In this document: positions 10,189 through 24,016 of the stretch, piece by piece
Layout: every line of letters begins with the position of its first letter
Numbering within the stretch: the first letter of the stretch is position 1
Source of the DNA: Acidobacteriaceae bacterium
GTDB lineage: Bacteria; Acidobacteriota; Terriglobia; Terriglobales; Acidobacteriaceae
Length of the DNA stretch: 64,000 nt
Assembly (NCBI GenBank): GCA_031296325.1
Contig: JARLFY010000062.1
Location: 1-64,000 of the forward strand
Direction of reading: 5' to 3'
Notes under the pieces: generated by a model
The model's database searches: none
Told to the model about the DNA's origin: nothing
Seen by the model: only the letters and a program-made list of their open reading frames with translations
Program-made: the position numbers and the translations under genes

Positions 10189-11345
10189 TTGGCCTCCTGA
10201 ACTGCGGCTGGCGCTGCGGCAACTGGTGCTGCTGCGGGAGTTGCAGGGGGAGCTGGCACGAGTGCATTCAGGCGGTCGTACTCGGCCTGAGTGATCTGGA
10301 CGAACGATCCGTGGCGCATTCCGGCGGGGAAGCTGATCTTGTTGAGAGCGTCGGACCAGTGCGTGAGGTCGGGCGAGAAAACGGCTCCGTAGTGCTGTCC
10401 CTGCGAGTAGTGGTCGTAGTAGGCGAGGTAGCCGGCAGGTGAATCTGCGGTTGCGCGAACGGGAATAATCGCCGCGCCCTCGCTCCAGGTCTCGGAGATG
10501 GGCTGGCTGAGGTTTGACCAGGGGCCTTCGATGCTGGGGCCGGTAGCGGTCAGCAGGTGCTTCTGGAGCGGAGTCTTGCGCTCGTCTTTATAGATGAGGA
10601 CAAAGCTGTCGTGGGGCTTGGTGGGCGGTAGAATCGTGGCGTCAATGACGCTGTATCCGGGGTCGAAGAAGAGCTTGGCGGGCGTGAAGCTCTTGAAATC
10701 CGTGGTGGTGGTCGAAAAGATGCGATGGTTGAGCGGGGAATTGCCCGCCTTGTCGCCAGAGTCGTCGCCGGAGAAGCGTCCGGGAACAGTGGAAGACCAG
10801 AAGATCAGCCAGCGCTTCTGTGCGGTCTCATAGTAGAGCGCAGGAGCCCAGACGTTGACTGCGGTCGGCTCGTTGGCGAAGACATCGAGTTGGCGGTGTG
10901 GCGTCCACGTGAGCAGATCCTTCGACTCCGAGTAGCCGATCACCATCGGCTTGTACCAGGACCAGGTCCAGACCATGCGGAAGCCTCCGTCGGGTGCGCG
11001 CTGGATGAAGGGGTCGCGCATCAACTCCTTGGGGTCGGTCGGCGGGACGACCGGCTTGCCGCCGTTGGCCAGCTTCCAGTGGTATCCATCCAGCGAGATC
11101 GCGTAGTAGATGCCGTCCTTGCTGTCCTTCTTGAAGCCGACAAAGAGCCATGGCGACGAAGGCGCAGCATCTTTTGCTTGCGTCGCGGCGGGCTTGCCAG
11201 CCTGAGATTGAGCTGCGACGGGCTGGAGTGACAGAACGGTGAGCGGAAGGAGCAGCGCGAGAGCGACGCGACGGAAAAGCTGGAAAGTCTGCATCTGTCG
11301 ATTATCGCCGCACACAGAAAATACGCAAGTCCGACTCGTCCGCAA
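10185..11345 (-). CDS. Secreted glycoside hydrolase, GH43/five-bladed propeller-like (likely start MQTFQL at 11294)
   Basis: Signal peptide; PWLFVGFKKDSKDGIYYAISLDGYHWKLANGGKPVV...MRDPFIQRAPDGGFRMVWTWSW. Confidence 0.7.
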   Translation of the reverse strand: MRTSRTCVFSVCGDNRQMQTFQLFRRVALALLLPLTVLSLQPVAAQSQAGKPAATQAKDAAPSSPWLFVGFKKDSKDGIYYAISLDGYHWKLANGGKPVVPPTDPKELMRDPFIQRAPDGGFRMVWTWSWYKPMVIGYSESKDLLTWTPHRQLDVFANEPTAVNVWAPALYYETAQKRWLIFWSSTVPGRFSGDDSGDKAGNSPLNHRIFSTTTTDFKSFTPAKLFFDPGYSVIDATILPPTKPHDSFVLIYKDERKTPLQKHLLTATGPSIEGPWSNLSQPISETWSEGAAIIPVRATADSPAGYLAYYDHYSQGQHYGAVFSPDLTHWSDALNKISFPAGMRHGSFVQITQAEYDRLNALVPAPPATPAAAPVAAAPAAVQEAK

Positions 11346-11538
11346 TCGTTAGCGCTTCACCATTGTTGTAGTAGAAGGAGAACCATCATCCTGAGCGAGC
11401 GCAAAGCGAGAGAACATTCAGTTATCGATCTCGAACAGATAAGAGACTGCGAGAGAGTTACTCGATTTGATGGAGATTCTGACCAAAACTACATACGACT
11501 CCATACTCTGTGATAGATTCATATAGGTTCCAGTTAGC

Positions 11539-11626
11539 GGAGAGATGGCCGAGTGGCTGAAGGCGCACGCTTGGAAAGCGTGTATACCGCAAGGTATCCA
11601 GGGTTCGAATCCCTGTCTCTCCGCCA
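11539..11626 (+). tRNA. tRNA-Ser(GGA)
   Basis: ggagagatggccgagtggctgaaggcgcacgcttGGAaagcgtgtataccgcaaggtatccagggttcgaatccctgtctctccgcca; long variable arm. Confidence 0.95.
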
Positions 11627-11879
11627 TTACTTTTTAAGCTACAGAGAAGTAAGCTAAATAATAGATAGCAGGCGGCTTAGGCCAAGTCTGCGGATTCCAT
11701 TTAGTCTGCGAAAAGCCCTCCTTTTTCCTGCTTTCTACGCGAAAGTCGTACCACGGGGCTTCGGTCCGGAAGTGTGCGGATTTCGCACAAACGCCCACGG
11801 TTCCCCGACAGCCCAGAACGAGCAACAGTCGCCCAGTGAAGGGCGGTTGCGGAGGGACGCCCTAGAGACTGCTGTTACT

Positions 11880-11975
11880 GCTATTTTGGCAACAAGTGGG
11901 GGCAGGGCAGTGACGGCTAAGAGCTCCACTGGAAACGGAAGCGAGTTTTGGGTAACGCTGCCGCAGGGTAGATGA
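11880..11975 (+). pseudogene. Possible histidine-kinase C-terminal remnant
   Basis: Frame reads SGGRAVTAKSSTGNGSEFWVTLPQGR*, resembling the G2-box tail GGxVxxxSxxGxGSxFxxxLP of HATPase_c; nothing kinase-like upstream. Confidence 0.35.
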
Positions 11976-11998
11976 TTATTCGTACCTCAAATTGAGAT

Positions 11999-13279
11999 CT
12001 ACTTTCTGTTGCTCGCGGCTACTTCATCTTCTTCCATCACGCCTCTGGTTGGGCGATCCAGACTTTCCAACTTGCGCAGGTCGGGGAAGCCTTTCATCCA
12101 GATCAGGGCGATCACGATGCTGCCAATACCTCCGATAATAGTGGAAGGAATCAGTCCAAACCAGGAGGCGGTCACGCCAGACTCGAATTCGCCGAGTTGG
12201 TTCGAGGTTCCGATGAACAGGGAATTGACGGCGCTTACGCGGCCTCGCATCGCATCGGGAGTCTCCAACTGCACCAGCGAGGCGCGCACAACAACGCTGA
12301 CCACGTCGGCGCATCCCAGAACGATCAGGATCAACATGGAGAGAATCATGGATCGCGAAAACGCAAAGGCGATGGTGGCCAGTCCGAAGACGATGACGGC
12401 GGTAAACATGCGTCGCCCCGCAGCGTGCCGGATCGGGTAATGCGCCAGATAGATTGATGTAATCAGTGCGCCGACGGCGGGGGCCAGTCGCAGAAGGCCC
12501 AGACCCCACGGTCCGGTATGCAGCAGATCGCGCGCATAGGCGGGAAGCAGCGCGGTGGCTCCGCCAAGCAGCACAACGAAGAGATCCAGCGAGATGGCCC
12601 CAAGAATATTCTTGCGCTCGCGAATGTAGTGGATGCCGGAGAAGAGGGATGTTGCCGTAACCGGGGTCTTGCTGGGGATCTCTCGTCTTGAATGAATCGC
12701 CGCCGACAAGATCGAAGCAGAGAGAAACAGCGCCGCGCACAGGCCGTAAGGAACATGCGCGCCAAAGGCGTAGAGGAGTCCGCCGAGAGCGGGGCCGACG
12801 ATGCAGGAGGTCTGATTCGCCGAAGAGGTCCATGCAATCGCAGCGGGCACCATGGAGTCCTCCACCAACCCGGGTACAATCGCCTGCGTTGAAGGGCTCT
12901 CGAACGCCCGCGCCACGCTAACCGCAAACACGGCACAATAAATCCCCGCTGTATGCAGCCAGCCGAGGTAGCTGCACAGGGCCAGCGACGCCATCGTCAG
13001 CCCCTCGATAAGCTGGCAGACGCTCAGAATCTTCTTGCGGTCGAAGCGATCCGCCACATGGCCAACCACCAGCATCAACAGCAGCATGGGAAGAAACTGC
13101 ACCAGCCCAACCATGCCTAACGCAAACGTACTGTGGGTCAGAGCGTAGATCTGCCAGCCGACCGCCACGCCAACGATCTGAAACGATATCGTCGAGCAGA
13201 TTCGCGCAAACCAGAATCGTTTGTACGACGGAACTTGAAAGACCAACCGCGAGCTTAAGGGATCTGATGCATCCGACAT
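11999..13279 (-). CDS. MFS transporter (MFS_3/EntS-like)
   Basis: 12-TM-type hydrophobic profile; VGHVADRFDRKKILSVCQLIEG loop motif. Confidence 0.88.
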   Translation of the reverse strand: MSDASDPLSSRLVFQVPSYKRFWFARICSTISFQIVGVAVGWQIYALTHSTFALGMVGLVQFLPMLLLMLVVGHVADRFDRKKILSVCQLIEGLTMASLALCSYLGWLHTAGIYCAVFAVSVARAFESPSTQAIVPGLVEDSMVPAAIAWTSSANQTSCIVGPALGGLLYAFGAHVPYGLCAALFLSASILSAAIHSRREIPSKTPVTATSLFSGIHYIRERKNILGAISLDLFVVLLGGATALLPAYARDLLHTGPWGLGLLRLAPAVGALITSIYLAHYPIRHAAGRRMFTAVIVFGLATIAFAFSRSMILSMLILIVLGCADVVSVVVRASLVQLETPDAMRGRVSAVNSLFIGTSNQLGEFESGVTASWFGLIPSTIIGGIGSIVIALIWMKGFPDLRKLESLDRPTRGVMEEDEVAASNRK

Positions 13280-13478
13280 ATTAAAACCCTATCAAATATG
13301 ACGCGTCCAAAGAAGATTGTCGCCACGTTGTATTGCTCCCCCGTAATTCCATCTCCTCAATATCGGGTATACTTGCGTAAGTAGTTCTCATTCGATTGCC
13401 CCTGTCGAATATGCCGATGTCGATCAGCCCAAAGTTGATCGAGCCGAGAGTCGATCCGGCACAAGGTAGATCGATACA

Positions 13479-13555
13479 GGGCGGTTAGCTCAGCTGGTTA
13501 GAGCGCCTGCTTTACACGCAGGATGTCGGGGGTTCGAATCCCTCACCGCCCACCA
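13479..13555 (+). tRNA. tRNA-Val(UAC)
   Basis: gggcggttagctcagctggttagagcgcctgctTACacgcaggatgtcgggggttcgaatccctcaccgcccacca. Confidence 0.95.
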
Positions 13556-13634
13556 AGACCTTGTTTTATACCGCTCACTGCAAATGGATTTGTTCGCGAG
13601 TCCGCTTGGGACTTTGACGAGGAAATGGCGGCGA

Positions 13635-14390
13635 TCACTCTTTGGCGACGAGGCTGGTGATGTGCAGGTTTCTGATCTGCATGTGATTTTTGGTTGTGCG
13701 TATGCCAAACCAGCCTCGCGTATACGGGGCGGCATCGGCCATCTCGAAGATCTTCACCCCGTCGCGCCAGTACTGGATGAGTCCGCCATCGGCGATCAGC
13801 GTTACGGTCTGCGTCTTGTTGGCGACGATGCCTTTGTCGGGATGCTCGGCGACGGAGATGTCGTTCTCCGGCAGTAACGGGCGATCGATTGTATTGCCGA
13901 TATAGCGACGAAAGCGCGTCGTCTTGTTGCTGTTGCCGCCGAGTCCGACGTAGTACAGGTGCAGCGAGTTGTAGCCGGCGAAGGCTCCCGTACGCGGGTG
14001 TGCGAAGAGGTCGTCGGGCGAGGCGGGATCGGTCGCCATCCAGAAGCTGTTCAGGTCGCTTACGCGGTCGTTTGGCCCTCCTGCTGCGATCACCGTCGCA
14101 TCGTAGGAGATCATCACCGGCCCATCGAGTTTGTGGCAAAACCACACCGTCACGCCCGCCGGTACGTCGATGTCGAGTACGCCATCCTTGGTCGATACCG
14201 AGCCAGGGCGTTCCATCTCGATCTGCCAGTTGGCAAGGCCATTGCGAAAGTCATCCGAGTAGAGCAGCTTTCCGGCGTGGTAGCGCTTGTCGGCCGGAGC
14301 GAACGGGGTAGTGGCTGTTTGAGACCATCCGGCAGTCGCAAACGTCATAAGTAGAACGACACACACGATCAGGCAATGAGTCCTTTTCAT
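13635..14390 (-). CDS. Secreted DUF6250-like concanavalin-type protein
   Basis: Signal peptide; LLYSDDFRNGLANWQIEMERPGSVSTKDGVLDIDVPAGVTVWFCHKLDGPVMISYDATV. Confidence 0.65.
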   Translation of the reverse strand: MKRTHCLIVCVVLLMTFATAGWSQTATTPFAPADKRYHAGKLLYSDDFRNGLANWQIEMERPGSVSTKDGVLDIDVPAGVTVWFCHKLDGPVMISYDATVIAAGGPNDRVSDLNSFWMATDPASPDDLFAHPRTGAFAGYNSLHLYYVGLGGNSNKTTRFRRYIGNTIDRPLLPENDISVAEHPDKGIVANKTQTVTLIADGGLIQYWRDGVKIFEMADAAPYTRGWFGIRTTKNHMQIRNLHITSLVAKE

Positions 14391-14488
14391 ACGAAGAGTG
14401 TTTCATAAAGAAGAGAGTTTTATAAAAAAGTTTGCCGAGTGTATCTTTGGATGGCTCTCGGCATAGAATCGGCTCGGAGATCTTTCCT

Positions 14489-16420
14489 ATGCGAATTGAT
14501 TTGTCATTTTTGCGCGGAAGTCATTGGCTGCGCACGGCGTTCTTACTGCTTGCACTTGCACCCGTTTGCGGTCTGCGCTCGTTTGCCGCCGATCCCGCAG
14601 TGACGCTGACCAGAACCGATGCGGGGTTCACGCTTGCCAATGGCATCGTCACCGTACAGATTGACGCGCAATCGGCGGCGATTCTCTCGATCGCATACAA
14701 GGGCGTGGAGATGCTGGGCGTCGGCGACCGCGAGAATGGCTACTGGTCGCTGCCCGGAACCGAGATGCACTTTGGGCCGAAGCCCGTCGTCACCGTGATC
14801 GACGATCCGGCGAGCAATAATGGCGAGCGCGCGACGATCTCCTGCCGCTTCTCCTACGACGGCGGACCGCGCACGATTCCGGCGAACGTCGATATTCACT
14901 ACTCGCTGGCACGCGGTGTCTCGGCGGTGTATCTCGAAGCTGTATGGGAGCACAAGCCCGGCTTCCCCGAGCTGTCGTTACCCGTCGGACGCTTCGCCGC
15001 CAAGCTGAACGACGATCTCTTCGACTGGGTGACGGTGGATGCCCGGCGCAACATGCAGATGATTACCGCCAGCGACTGGAACCACGGCACGACCATGAAC
15101 ATGAAGGAGACGCGGTTGATGAACACCGGCGTCCTGAAGGGACAGGTCGAGCACAAGTACGACTACAGCGCGGTACAGTTCGATACTCCGGCCTATGGAT
15201 GGAGCAGCACGAAGCAGCACGTTGGGCTGTGGGTCGTCACGGCCAACCCCGACTACATGAGCGGCGGGCCTACGAAGCTGGAGTTGGTGACGAATCGCGA
15301 CGCCACGTTTACCGACAGCCTGACGGCTCCTGCGCCGCCAACGCTGCTCTATGTCTGGAAGGGGCCGCACTACGGAGGCACCGATCTGGTTGTAGCGAAG
15401 GGCGAGCAGTGGTCGAAGACGATTGGCCCGTTCCTGATCTACTGCAACTCTGGCGCGACGCCCAACGCAATGTGGCACGATGCTCTGGCCGAGGCCGCGC
15501 ACGAGTCGCAGCAATGGCCGTATGTCTGGGCTGCTGGAGCGGAGTATCCCGGAGCAGGCGAACGCGGCGGACTTGCGGGGCAGATCGTTCTGCATGATCC
15601 ACAGGCTCCCGATGAGAAGATGTCTCATCTGCTGGTCGGCCTCACCCATGCAGACTATACGCTGCCCTCGGGCGAACTCGTCGACTGGCAGCACGACGGC
15701 AAGTTCTATCAGTATTGGACGCGCGGCGATGCACAGGGAAGGTTCACAATCGCTGCCGTTCGTCCTGGGACTTACACGCTCCATGCCTTCGCCGACGGGG
15801 TTCTGGGTGAGTACGCGCAGGCCAACGTAACGATTGCTGCGGGAAAGATCGTCAACGCTGGCGCAATTATCTGGACTCCCGTTCGCTATGGGCGACAGCT
15901 CTGGGAGATTGGCGTTCCCGACCGCACCTCGGGCGAATTTCTACACGGCGATCACTACTGGCGATGGGGAATCTACAACGAGTATCCCAAGGACTTTCCC
16001 CATGACGTGAACTTTGTCATCGGCAAGAGCGATTTTCACAAGGACTGGAACATGATGCAGGTGCCGCACGCCAGCGACTCCAGCGGCAAGTCGCGCGGCA
16101 CGGCGACGACCTGGTCGGTCATCTTCGATCTTCCCAAGGCGGAGCGGGGCAAGGCGACGCTGCGGCTTGCCTTCGCTGGAACCGAGGCGCGCAGCTTGAC
16201 CGTCGCGGTCAATGGGAAAGAGGTTGGGACGCTCACCGATCTGCCCAACACCAGCGCAATCCATCGCGATTCAGACCGCGGATTCTGGCAGGAGAAGGAC
16301 GTTCCCTTCGATGCATCGCTCTTGAAGCAAGGCAAAAACGTCTTGCAACTTACGGTCCCAGCCGGGCCGGTGATGAACGGAGTCCAGTACGACTATCTCA
16401 GGCTAGAGGTCAACGAGTAG
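14489..16420 (+). CDS. Rhamnogalacturonan lyase-like protein (PL4 family)
   Basis: Signal peptide; VTLTRTDAGFTLANGIVTVQID, rhamnogalacturonate-lyase middle region RFTIAAVRPGTYTLHAFADGVLGEYAQA, and C-terminal WEIGVPDRTSGEFLHGDHYWRWGIYNEYPKDFP. Confidence 0.85.
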   Translation: MRIDLSFLRGSHWLRTAFLLLALAPVCGLRSFAADPAVTLTRTDAGFTLANGIVTVQIDAQSAAILSIAYKGVEMLGVGDRENGYWSLPGTEMHFGPKPVVTVIDDPASNNGERATISCRFSYDGGPRTIPANVDIHYSLARGVSAVYLEAVWEHKPGFPELSLPVGRFAAKLNDDLFDWVTVDARRNMQMITASDWNHGTTMNMKETRLMNTGVLKGQVEHKYDYSAVQFDTPAYGWSSTKQHVGLWVVTANPDYMSGGPTKLELVTNRDATFTDSLTAPAPPTLLYVWKGPHYGGTDLVVAKGEQWSKTIGPFLIYCNSGATPNAMWHDALAEAAHESQQWPYVWAAGAEYPGAGERGGLAGQIVLHDPQAPDEKMSHLLVGLTHADYTLPSGELVDWQHDGKFYQYWTRGDAQGRFTIAAVRPGTYTLHAFADGVLGEYAQANVTIAAGKIVNAGAIIWTPVRYGRQLWEIGVPDRTSGEFLHGDHYWRWGIYNEYPKDFPHDVNFVIGKSDFHKDWNMMQVPHASDSSGKSRGTATTWSVIFDLPKAERGKATLRLAFAGTEARSLTVAVNGKEVGTLTDLPNTSAIHRDSDRGFWQEKDVPFDASLLKQGKNVLQLTVPAGPVMNGVQYDYLRLEVNE

Positions 16421-16656
16421 GCCTCGCCGGTTTATAGCCTTTTTACTGGAGCCGTGATGCCGTAATGGTGTATGCCGTTACGGCAACTGCTCCAGTGTGC
16501 GTCATCAAACCAGCCCGGAGCAGTTTCACTATTGCTATATGAGGTATGAGATTTGTCCTCCTGCGCGAGTCGAAGGATCTGCGGTTTCTGCGCGCCGCGA
16601 CAATCTACCCCATTGATGAAAAGGCTATGAGTTGACTGGATGCAGATACGAGTTTC

Positions 16657-19380
16657 TTACTTCGGGTCGTAGTTCAGGTTTGGGCCGAGCCATCGTTCAA
16701 CTTCGGTAATGCTCATCGCCTTGCGTGCGCTGTAGTCTGCAACCTGATCGCGATCGATCTTGCCCAGCGAGAAGTAACGCGAATCGGGATGCGCAAAGTA
16801 CAGCCCGCTGACGCTCGATCCCGGCCACATGGCAAACGACTCGGTCAGCAACATTCCGGTCTTCGCCTGCACGTCGAGCAAGTGCCAGAGCGTGCCCTTC
16901 TCGGTGTGATCCGGACAGGCCGGATAACCCGCAGCGGGACGGATTCCGCGATATTTCTCGTGAATCAGATCCGCCGGACTCAGTCCTTCGTCGCGACCGT
17001 AGCCCCACTCGTCGCGCACCCGCTTGTGCAGACACTCGGCGAAGGCCTCGGCGAGACGGTCGGCGAGCGTCTCAGCCATGATCGCGTTGTAGTCGTCGTT
17101 CTTCGCACGAAAGCGGTCGCACAGTTGCTTCAGACCGATGCCGCTGGTCACGGCGAAGGCTCCGAGGTGGTCGGCGAGTCCCGTCTCGCGCGGCGCGATG
17201 AAGTCTGCCAGCGAGCGGCATGGCTCCTTGCCTTCGCGATCCGATTGTTGACGCAGGAAGTGGAATCGCTCGATCACTTCTTTGCGCGTCTCGTCGCTGT
17301 AGAGTTCGACGTCGTCGCCCACGGCATTTGCCGGAAAGAGTCCATAAACGCCGCGCGCGGTGAGCAAATCTTCCGCAATGATGCGGTCGAGCAGGGCATT
17401 GCCTTCGGCAAAGATCTGCTGCGCCTGCGCTCCGTGTTTCTCGTCTTCCAGAATGCGCGGATAGATTCCCTTCAGTCCCCAGGCGTGGAAGAACGGCGAC
17501 CAGTCGATGTACTCGCGCAGCGTGGCCAGAGGAAAGTGATCGAGCACGCGTACGCCGGTGAACTCCGGCGAGGGAAGGGTATTAGGATCGGCGCGCCACT
17601 CGATCGGCGTTCGTCGCGTGCGCGCCGTCTCCAGCGGCACAACTGTCTTCTGTGGCGCGGAGTGTGCCTTGCGCAGCACCTCGTACTCGGCGCGAAGTTG
17701 CGCGACGAACTCCGCCTTGCCATCGTCGCTCAGCAGGCTGGTGGTGACAGGCACGGCGCGGCTGGCGTCCAGCACATGAACCACCGGCTGGCTGTAGTGC
17801 GGTGCAATCTTGACCGCCGTATGCGCGCGGCTGGTCGTCGCTCCGCCGACCAGCAACGGCAGCTTGAAGCCCTGCCGCTCCATCTCCTTGGCAACGTGCA
17901 CCATCTCGTCGAGTGAGGGCGTAATCAGCCCGCTCAGCCCGATCAGGTCAGCCTTCTCCTCCTTCGCGCGCTCCAGAATCTTTTCGCAGGAGACCATCAC
18001 GCCTAGATCGATCACCTCGTAGTTATTGCAAGCCAGCACTACGCCGACGATGTTCTTGCCAATGTCGTGTACGTCGCCCTTGACGGTGGCGAGAATGATC
18101 TTTCCCTGCGCCTTGACCGCCTGACCCGCCGCGATCATCGCGGCCTTTTCGGACTCCATGAACGGCGTCAGATGCGCGACGGCCTTCTTCATTACGCGCG
18201 CGGATTTGACTACCTGCGGCAGGAACATCTTGCCCGCGCCGAACAGATCGCCGACCACGCTCATGCCCGCCATCAGTGGGCCTTCGATGACCAGCAGAGG
18301 GCGTCTCAGTTTGACGCGCGCCTCTTCCGCATCGATCTCGATGTATGCGTCGATGCCCTTGACCAGAGCGTGGGTGAGTCGCTGCTCGACCGTGCCACTG
18401 CGCCACTCCTCGGCCTTCTTTTCGATTGCGGTTTCGCCTGCACTCGCGCCCATTGCCTTCAGCTTCTCGCCAAACTCCACCAGCCGTTCGGTCGCATCCG
18501 GTCGGCGATTCAGCAGAACGTCTTCAACCAGAACCTTCAGCTCTGGCTCAATCTCCTCATACACCGCAAGCATTCCGGGATTGACGATGCCCATGTCCAT
18601 GCCCGCCGCAATCGCGTGATACAGAAAGGCTGCATGCATTGCCTCGCGCACCGTATTGTTGCCGCGAAAGCTGAAGGAGATATTTGATACTCCGCCCGAG
18701 ACCTTGGCGTGTGGCAGGTTGGTCTTGATCCAGCGCGTGGCGTTGATGAAGTCCACCGCGTAGTTGTTGTGCTCCTCCATGCCGGTGGCGACGGTGAGAA
18801 TATTCGGGTCGAAGATAATGTCTTCGGGAGGGAAGCCCACCTCGTCGACAAGAATGCGATAGGCCCGCTCGCAGATGCGAATCTTCTCCGCGTAGCTGGC
18901 GGCCTGACCGTTCTCGTCGAAGGCCATCACAACGACCGCCGCGCCGTACTTCAGCACCTTGGCGGCGTTAGCGCGAAACTTCTCTTCGCCTTCTTTGAGC
19001 GAGATAGAGTTGACGATGCCTTTGCCTTGCAGGCACTTCAGCCCCGCCTCAATGACCTCCCACTTGGAAGAGTCCACCATGAAGGGAACCTTCGCAACCT
19101 CCGGCTCGCTGGCCAGCAGTTGCAGGAAGCGCGTCATTGCGGCGACCCCGTCGATCATCCCTTCGTCCATGCAGATGTCGATGACGTTGGCGCCATTTTC
19201 CACCTGTTGGCGCGCCACGCTGACGGCATCTTCGTACTTTCCTTCTTTAATGAGTCGTGCGAACTTCGGCGAACCGGCCACATTGGTTCGCTCGCCCAGC
19301 ATGATGAAGACGCCCTCCTGCTGGGTGAATGGCTGCGATCCAGAGAGTCGTAGCGGCTTGAATTTAATTTCTTCGCTCAT
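16657..19380 (-). CDS. metH: Methionine synthase: pterin-binding, cobalamin-binding and AdoMet-activation domains
   Basis: [50 protein letters not shown] (DxHxxG); C-terminal [19 protein letters not shown] activation motif. Confidence 0.95.
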   Translation of the reverse strand: MSEEIKFKPLRLSGSQPFTQQEGVFIMLGERTNVAGSPKFARLIKEGKYEDAVSVARQQVENGANVIDICMDEGMIDGVAAMTRFLQLLASEPEVAKVPFMVDSSKWEVIEAGLKCLQGKGIVNSISLKEGEEKFRANAAKVLKYGAAVVVMAFDENGQAASYAEKIRICERAYRILVDEVGFPPEDIIFDPNILTVATGMEEHNNYAVDFINATRWIKTNLPHAKVSGGVSNISFSFRGNNTVREAMHAAFLYHAIAAGMDMGIVNPGMLAVYEEIEPELKVLVEDVLLNRRPDATERLVEFGEKLKAMGASAGETAIEKKAEEWRSGTVEQRLTHALVKGIDAYIEIDAEEARVKLRRPLLVIEGPLMAGMSVVGDLFGAGKMFLPQVVKSARVMKKAVAHLTPFMESEKAAMIAAGQAVKAQGKIILATVKGDVHDIGKNIVGVVLACNNYEVIDLGVMVSCEKILERAKEEKADLIGLSGLITPSLDEMVHVAKEMERQGFKLPLLVGGATTSRAHTAVKIAPHYSQPVVHVLDASRAVPVTTSLLSDDGKAEFVAQLRAEYEVLRKAHSAPQKTVVPLETARTRRTPIEWRADPNTLPSPEFTGVRVLDHFPLATLREYIDWSPFFHAWGLKGIYPRILEDEKHGAQAQQIFAEGNALLDRIIAEDLLTARGVYGLFPANAVGDDVELYSDETRKEVIERFHFLRQQSDREGKEPCRSLADFIAPRETGLADHLGAFAVTSGIGLKQLCDRFRAKNDDYNAIMAETLADRLAEAFAECLHKRVRDEWGYGRDEGLSPADLIHEKYRGIRPAAGYPACPDHTEKGTLWHLLDVQAKTGMLLTESFAMWPGSSVSGLYFAHPDSRYFSLGKIDRDQVADYSARKAMSITEVERWLGPNLNYDPK

Positions 19381-20486
19381 GCTCTGACCTCAAACTTCCG
19401 TGGAGCCTTGCCCTCGAGAGCCCGCGCAATCGCCGCAATGTGTTCCGGCGTATTGCCGCAACATCCGCCGGCGATGTTGATGAGTCCCGCGTCGGCAAAC
19501 TCGCTCAGGTAGCGCGCCATGTCCGGCGGACCCAGATCGAAGCCCGTCTCCGAGAGAGGATTCGGCAGGCCAGCGTTGGGGTAGCAGGAGATTGCGACGT
19601 CTGCCTTCTCCGCCAACTCGCTCAGAAACGGATACATGAGATTCGGCCCCAGCGAACAGTTCAGCCCCACCGAGAGCGGACGCACATGCTGCACTGCATT
19701 CCAAAAGGCCTCGGTCGTCTGCGCCGAGATCAGCGTCTCGCCGCCTCGCCCCACCGCCGCCGAGATCATGATCGGCAGCTCGGTCCCCTTTGCTGCAAAG
19801 CCGTCCTCGTCGAAGACCTCGCGGATGGCGACCAGCGCGGCCTTGGCGTTGAGCGAATCGAAGATCGTCTCCACCAGCAGCACATCGACTCCGCCCGCAA
19901 TCAGCGCGCGCACCTGCTGCTTGTAGGCCGTCTTCACCTGATCGAAGGTCACCACGCGAAAGCCCGCATCGTCGGCGTCGGGAGAGTTCGACAGAGAGAC
20001 AGTTAGCGGCCCAATCGCTCCGGCTACGAAGCGCTGTCTTCCGGTCTGGTTTGCCACGCGGTCGGCCCACTCGCGGCACTGCTGCGCCGAGGTCTGGTTG
20101 ATCTCCCACGCCAGATCGCCCAGCATCGCATCATCGATAATCTTCTGGTAGAACTCAGGATCCTTGCGCCCGCCGTGCTCTCGTGGATCGTTAACAAAAA
20201 ACTCGCTCTGCGTGATGCTGGTGGCGCCAAAGGTGTTGGTCTCCAAAATGTCTGCGCCCGCCTCCAGAAACCGGCGATGGATGTCGCAGATCATCTTCGG
20301 CTGGGTGAGCGAGAAGAGGTCGCCATTGTTCAGCAGGTCCTTGGTCGAGTCCTTGAATCGCTCCCCGCGAATGTCGGCTTCCTTCATGCCGTAGGTGCGG
20401 ATCGTCGTGCCCATCGCCCCGTCAATAATGGCGATCCGGCTCTCAATTATCTTTGCAAGTGGATGATTCTGCTGAGTTTTCGTCAT
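19377..20486 (-). CDS. metH: Homocysteine S-methyltransferase domain of split methionine synthase
   Basis: [51 protein letters not shown] zinc-binding motif; ATGA overlap with the downstream metH part. Confidence 0.93.
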   Translation of the reverse strand: MTKTQQNHPLAKIIESRIAIIDGAMGTTIRTYGMKEADIRGERFKDSTKDLLNNGDLFSLTQPKMICDIHRRFLEAGADILETNTFGATSITQSEFFVNDPREHGGRKDPEFYQKIIDDAMLGDLAWEINQTSAQQCREWADRVANQTGRQRFVAGAIGPLTVSLSNSPDADDAGFRVVTFDQVKTAYKQQVRALIAGGVDVLLVETIFDSLNAKAALVAIREVFDEDGFAAKGTELPIMISAAVGRGGETLISAQTTEAFWNAVQHVRPLSVGLNCSLGPNLMYPFLSELAEKADVAISCYPNAGLPNPLSETGFDLGPPDMARYLSEFADAGLINIAGGCCGNTPEHIAAIARALEGKAPRKFEVRA

Positions 20487-21022
20487 GTCTCCCTAGTGAC
20501 CTGAAGCGTGGCAATGGCAACAAGAACCCAAATCAAGCCGGAGGCGCATGGCTGGAATGAACCCATCGCAATAGGTGCGCGTTTGCTTTATCTATGCGAC
20601 ATTGTGACGCCATCACACCTGATCCATTATAGCGATAGAGCCAACGTCCAAACTCTCTCCCATCAGATCGTTTGCGCAATCATGATGCCGATAATCCCGC
20701 AGCGAATCCCTCTACCTCTGATTAAAGATGGGAGGAAAAATGATTCCGCCCAAAGGGTGTACAAGACCACTCTTTTCGTGCAATATCGTCTGTGACAGCG
20801 GACACAGACAAGCGTTGCTCCGTAGTCCGATTTGTAGTATCGAATTATGAATTATCGCGAGACGAAGTCAAGTGCAATGGATGACCCGCAAGGCAGCCGG
20901 ATGCATGGATGACCAGCACGCGCTCAGTCGATTGGCCAGTGGTACCTTGGACGACTGAAGCGACGTACCCCGCCACCCTCACATAGGATCCGCACTGCGG
21001 TTCTACCTCTGGAGGAGTACCT

Positions 21023-23788
<2,766 letters not shown>

Positions 23789-23805
23789 CCGCACCATAAA
23801 CCACG

Positions 23806-23852
23806 CAGGCCCCACTTCGTCGCGCAAACTCTCACGCGGCGAGTGGGGCCTG
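23806..23852 (+). terminator. Hairpin downstream of ppdK (possible terminator)
   Basis: caggccccact ... agtggggcctg inverted repeat immediately after the stop; weak T-tract. Confidence 0.5.
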
Positions 23853-24016
23853 TGTGTTGCTTATCACCAATCTTGAATCGCAATAGTCCAAACTGAATTG
23901 TCATTCCGACCATCGAACGAAGTGAAGGGTAAGAATCCCCGTATCTTACTCGCTCCAGGATGGTCTATACCATTACCGAAACGCTATAAAACTGCACAAA
24001 CTGCTGATTCAGAATG

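Noticed and set aside
16789-17916. 375-aa plus-strand ORF antisense to metH
   Set aside because: Overlaps conserved metH coding sequence; no recognisable domain.
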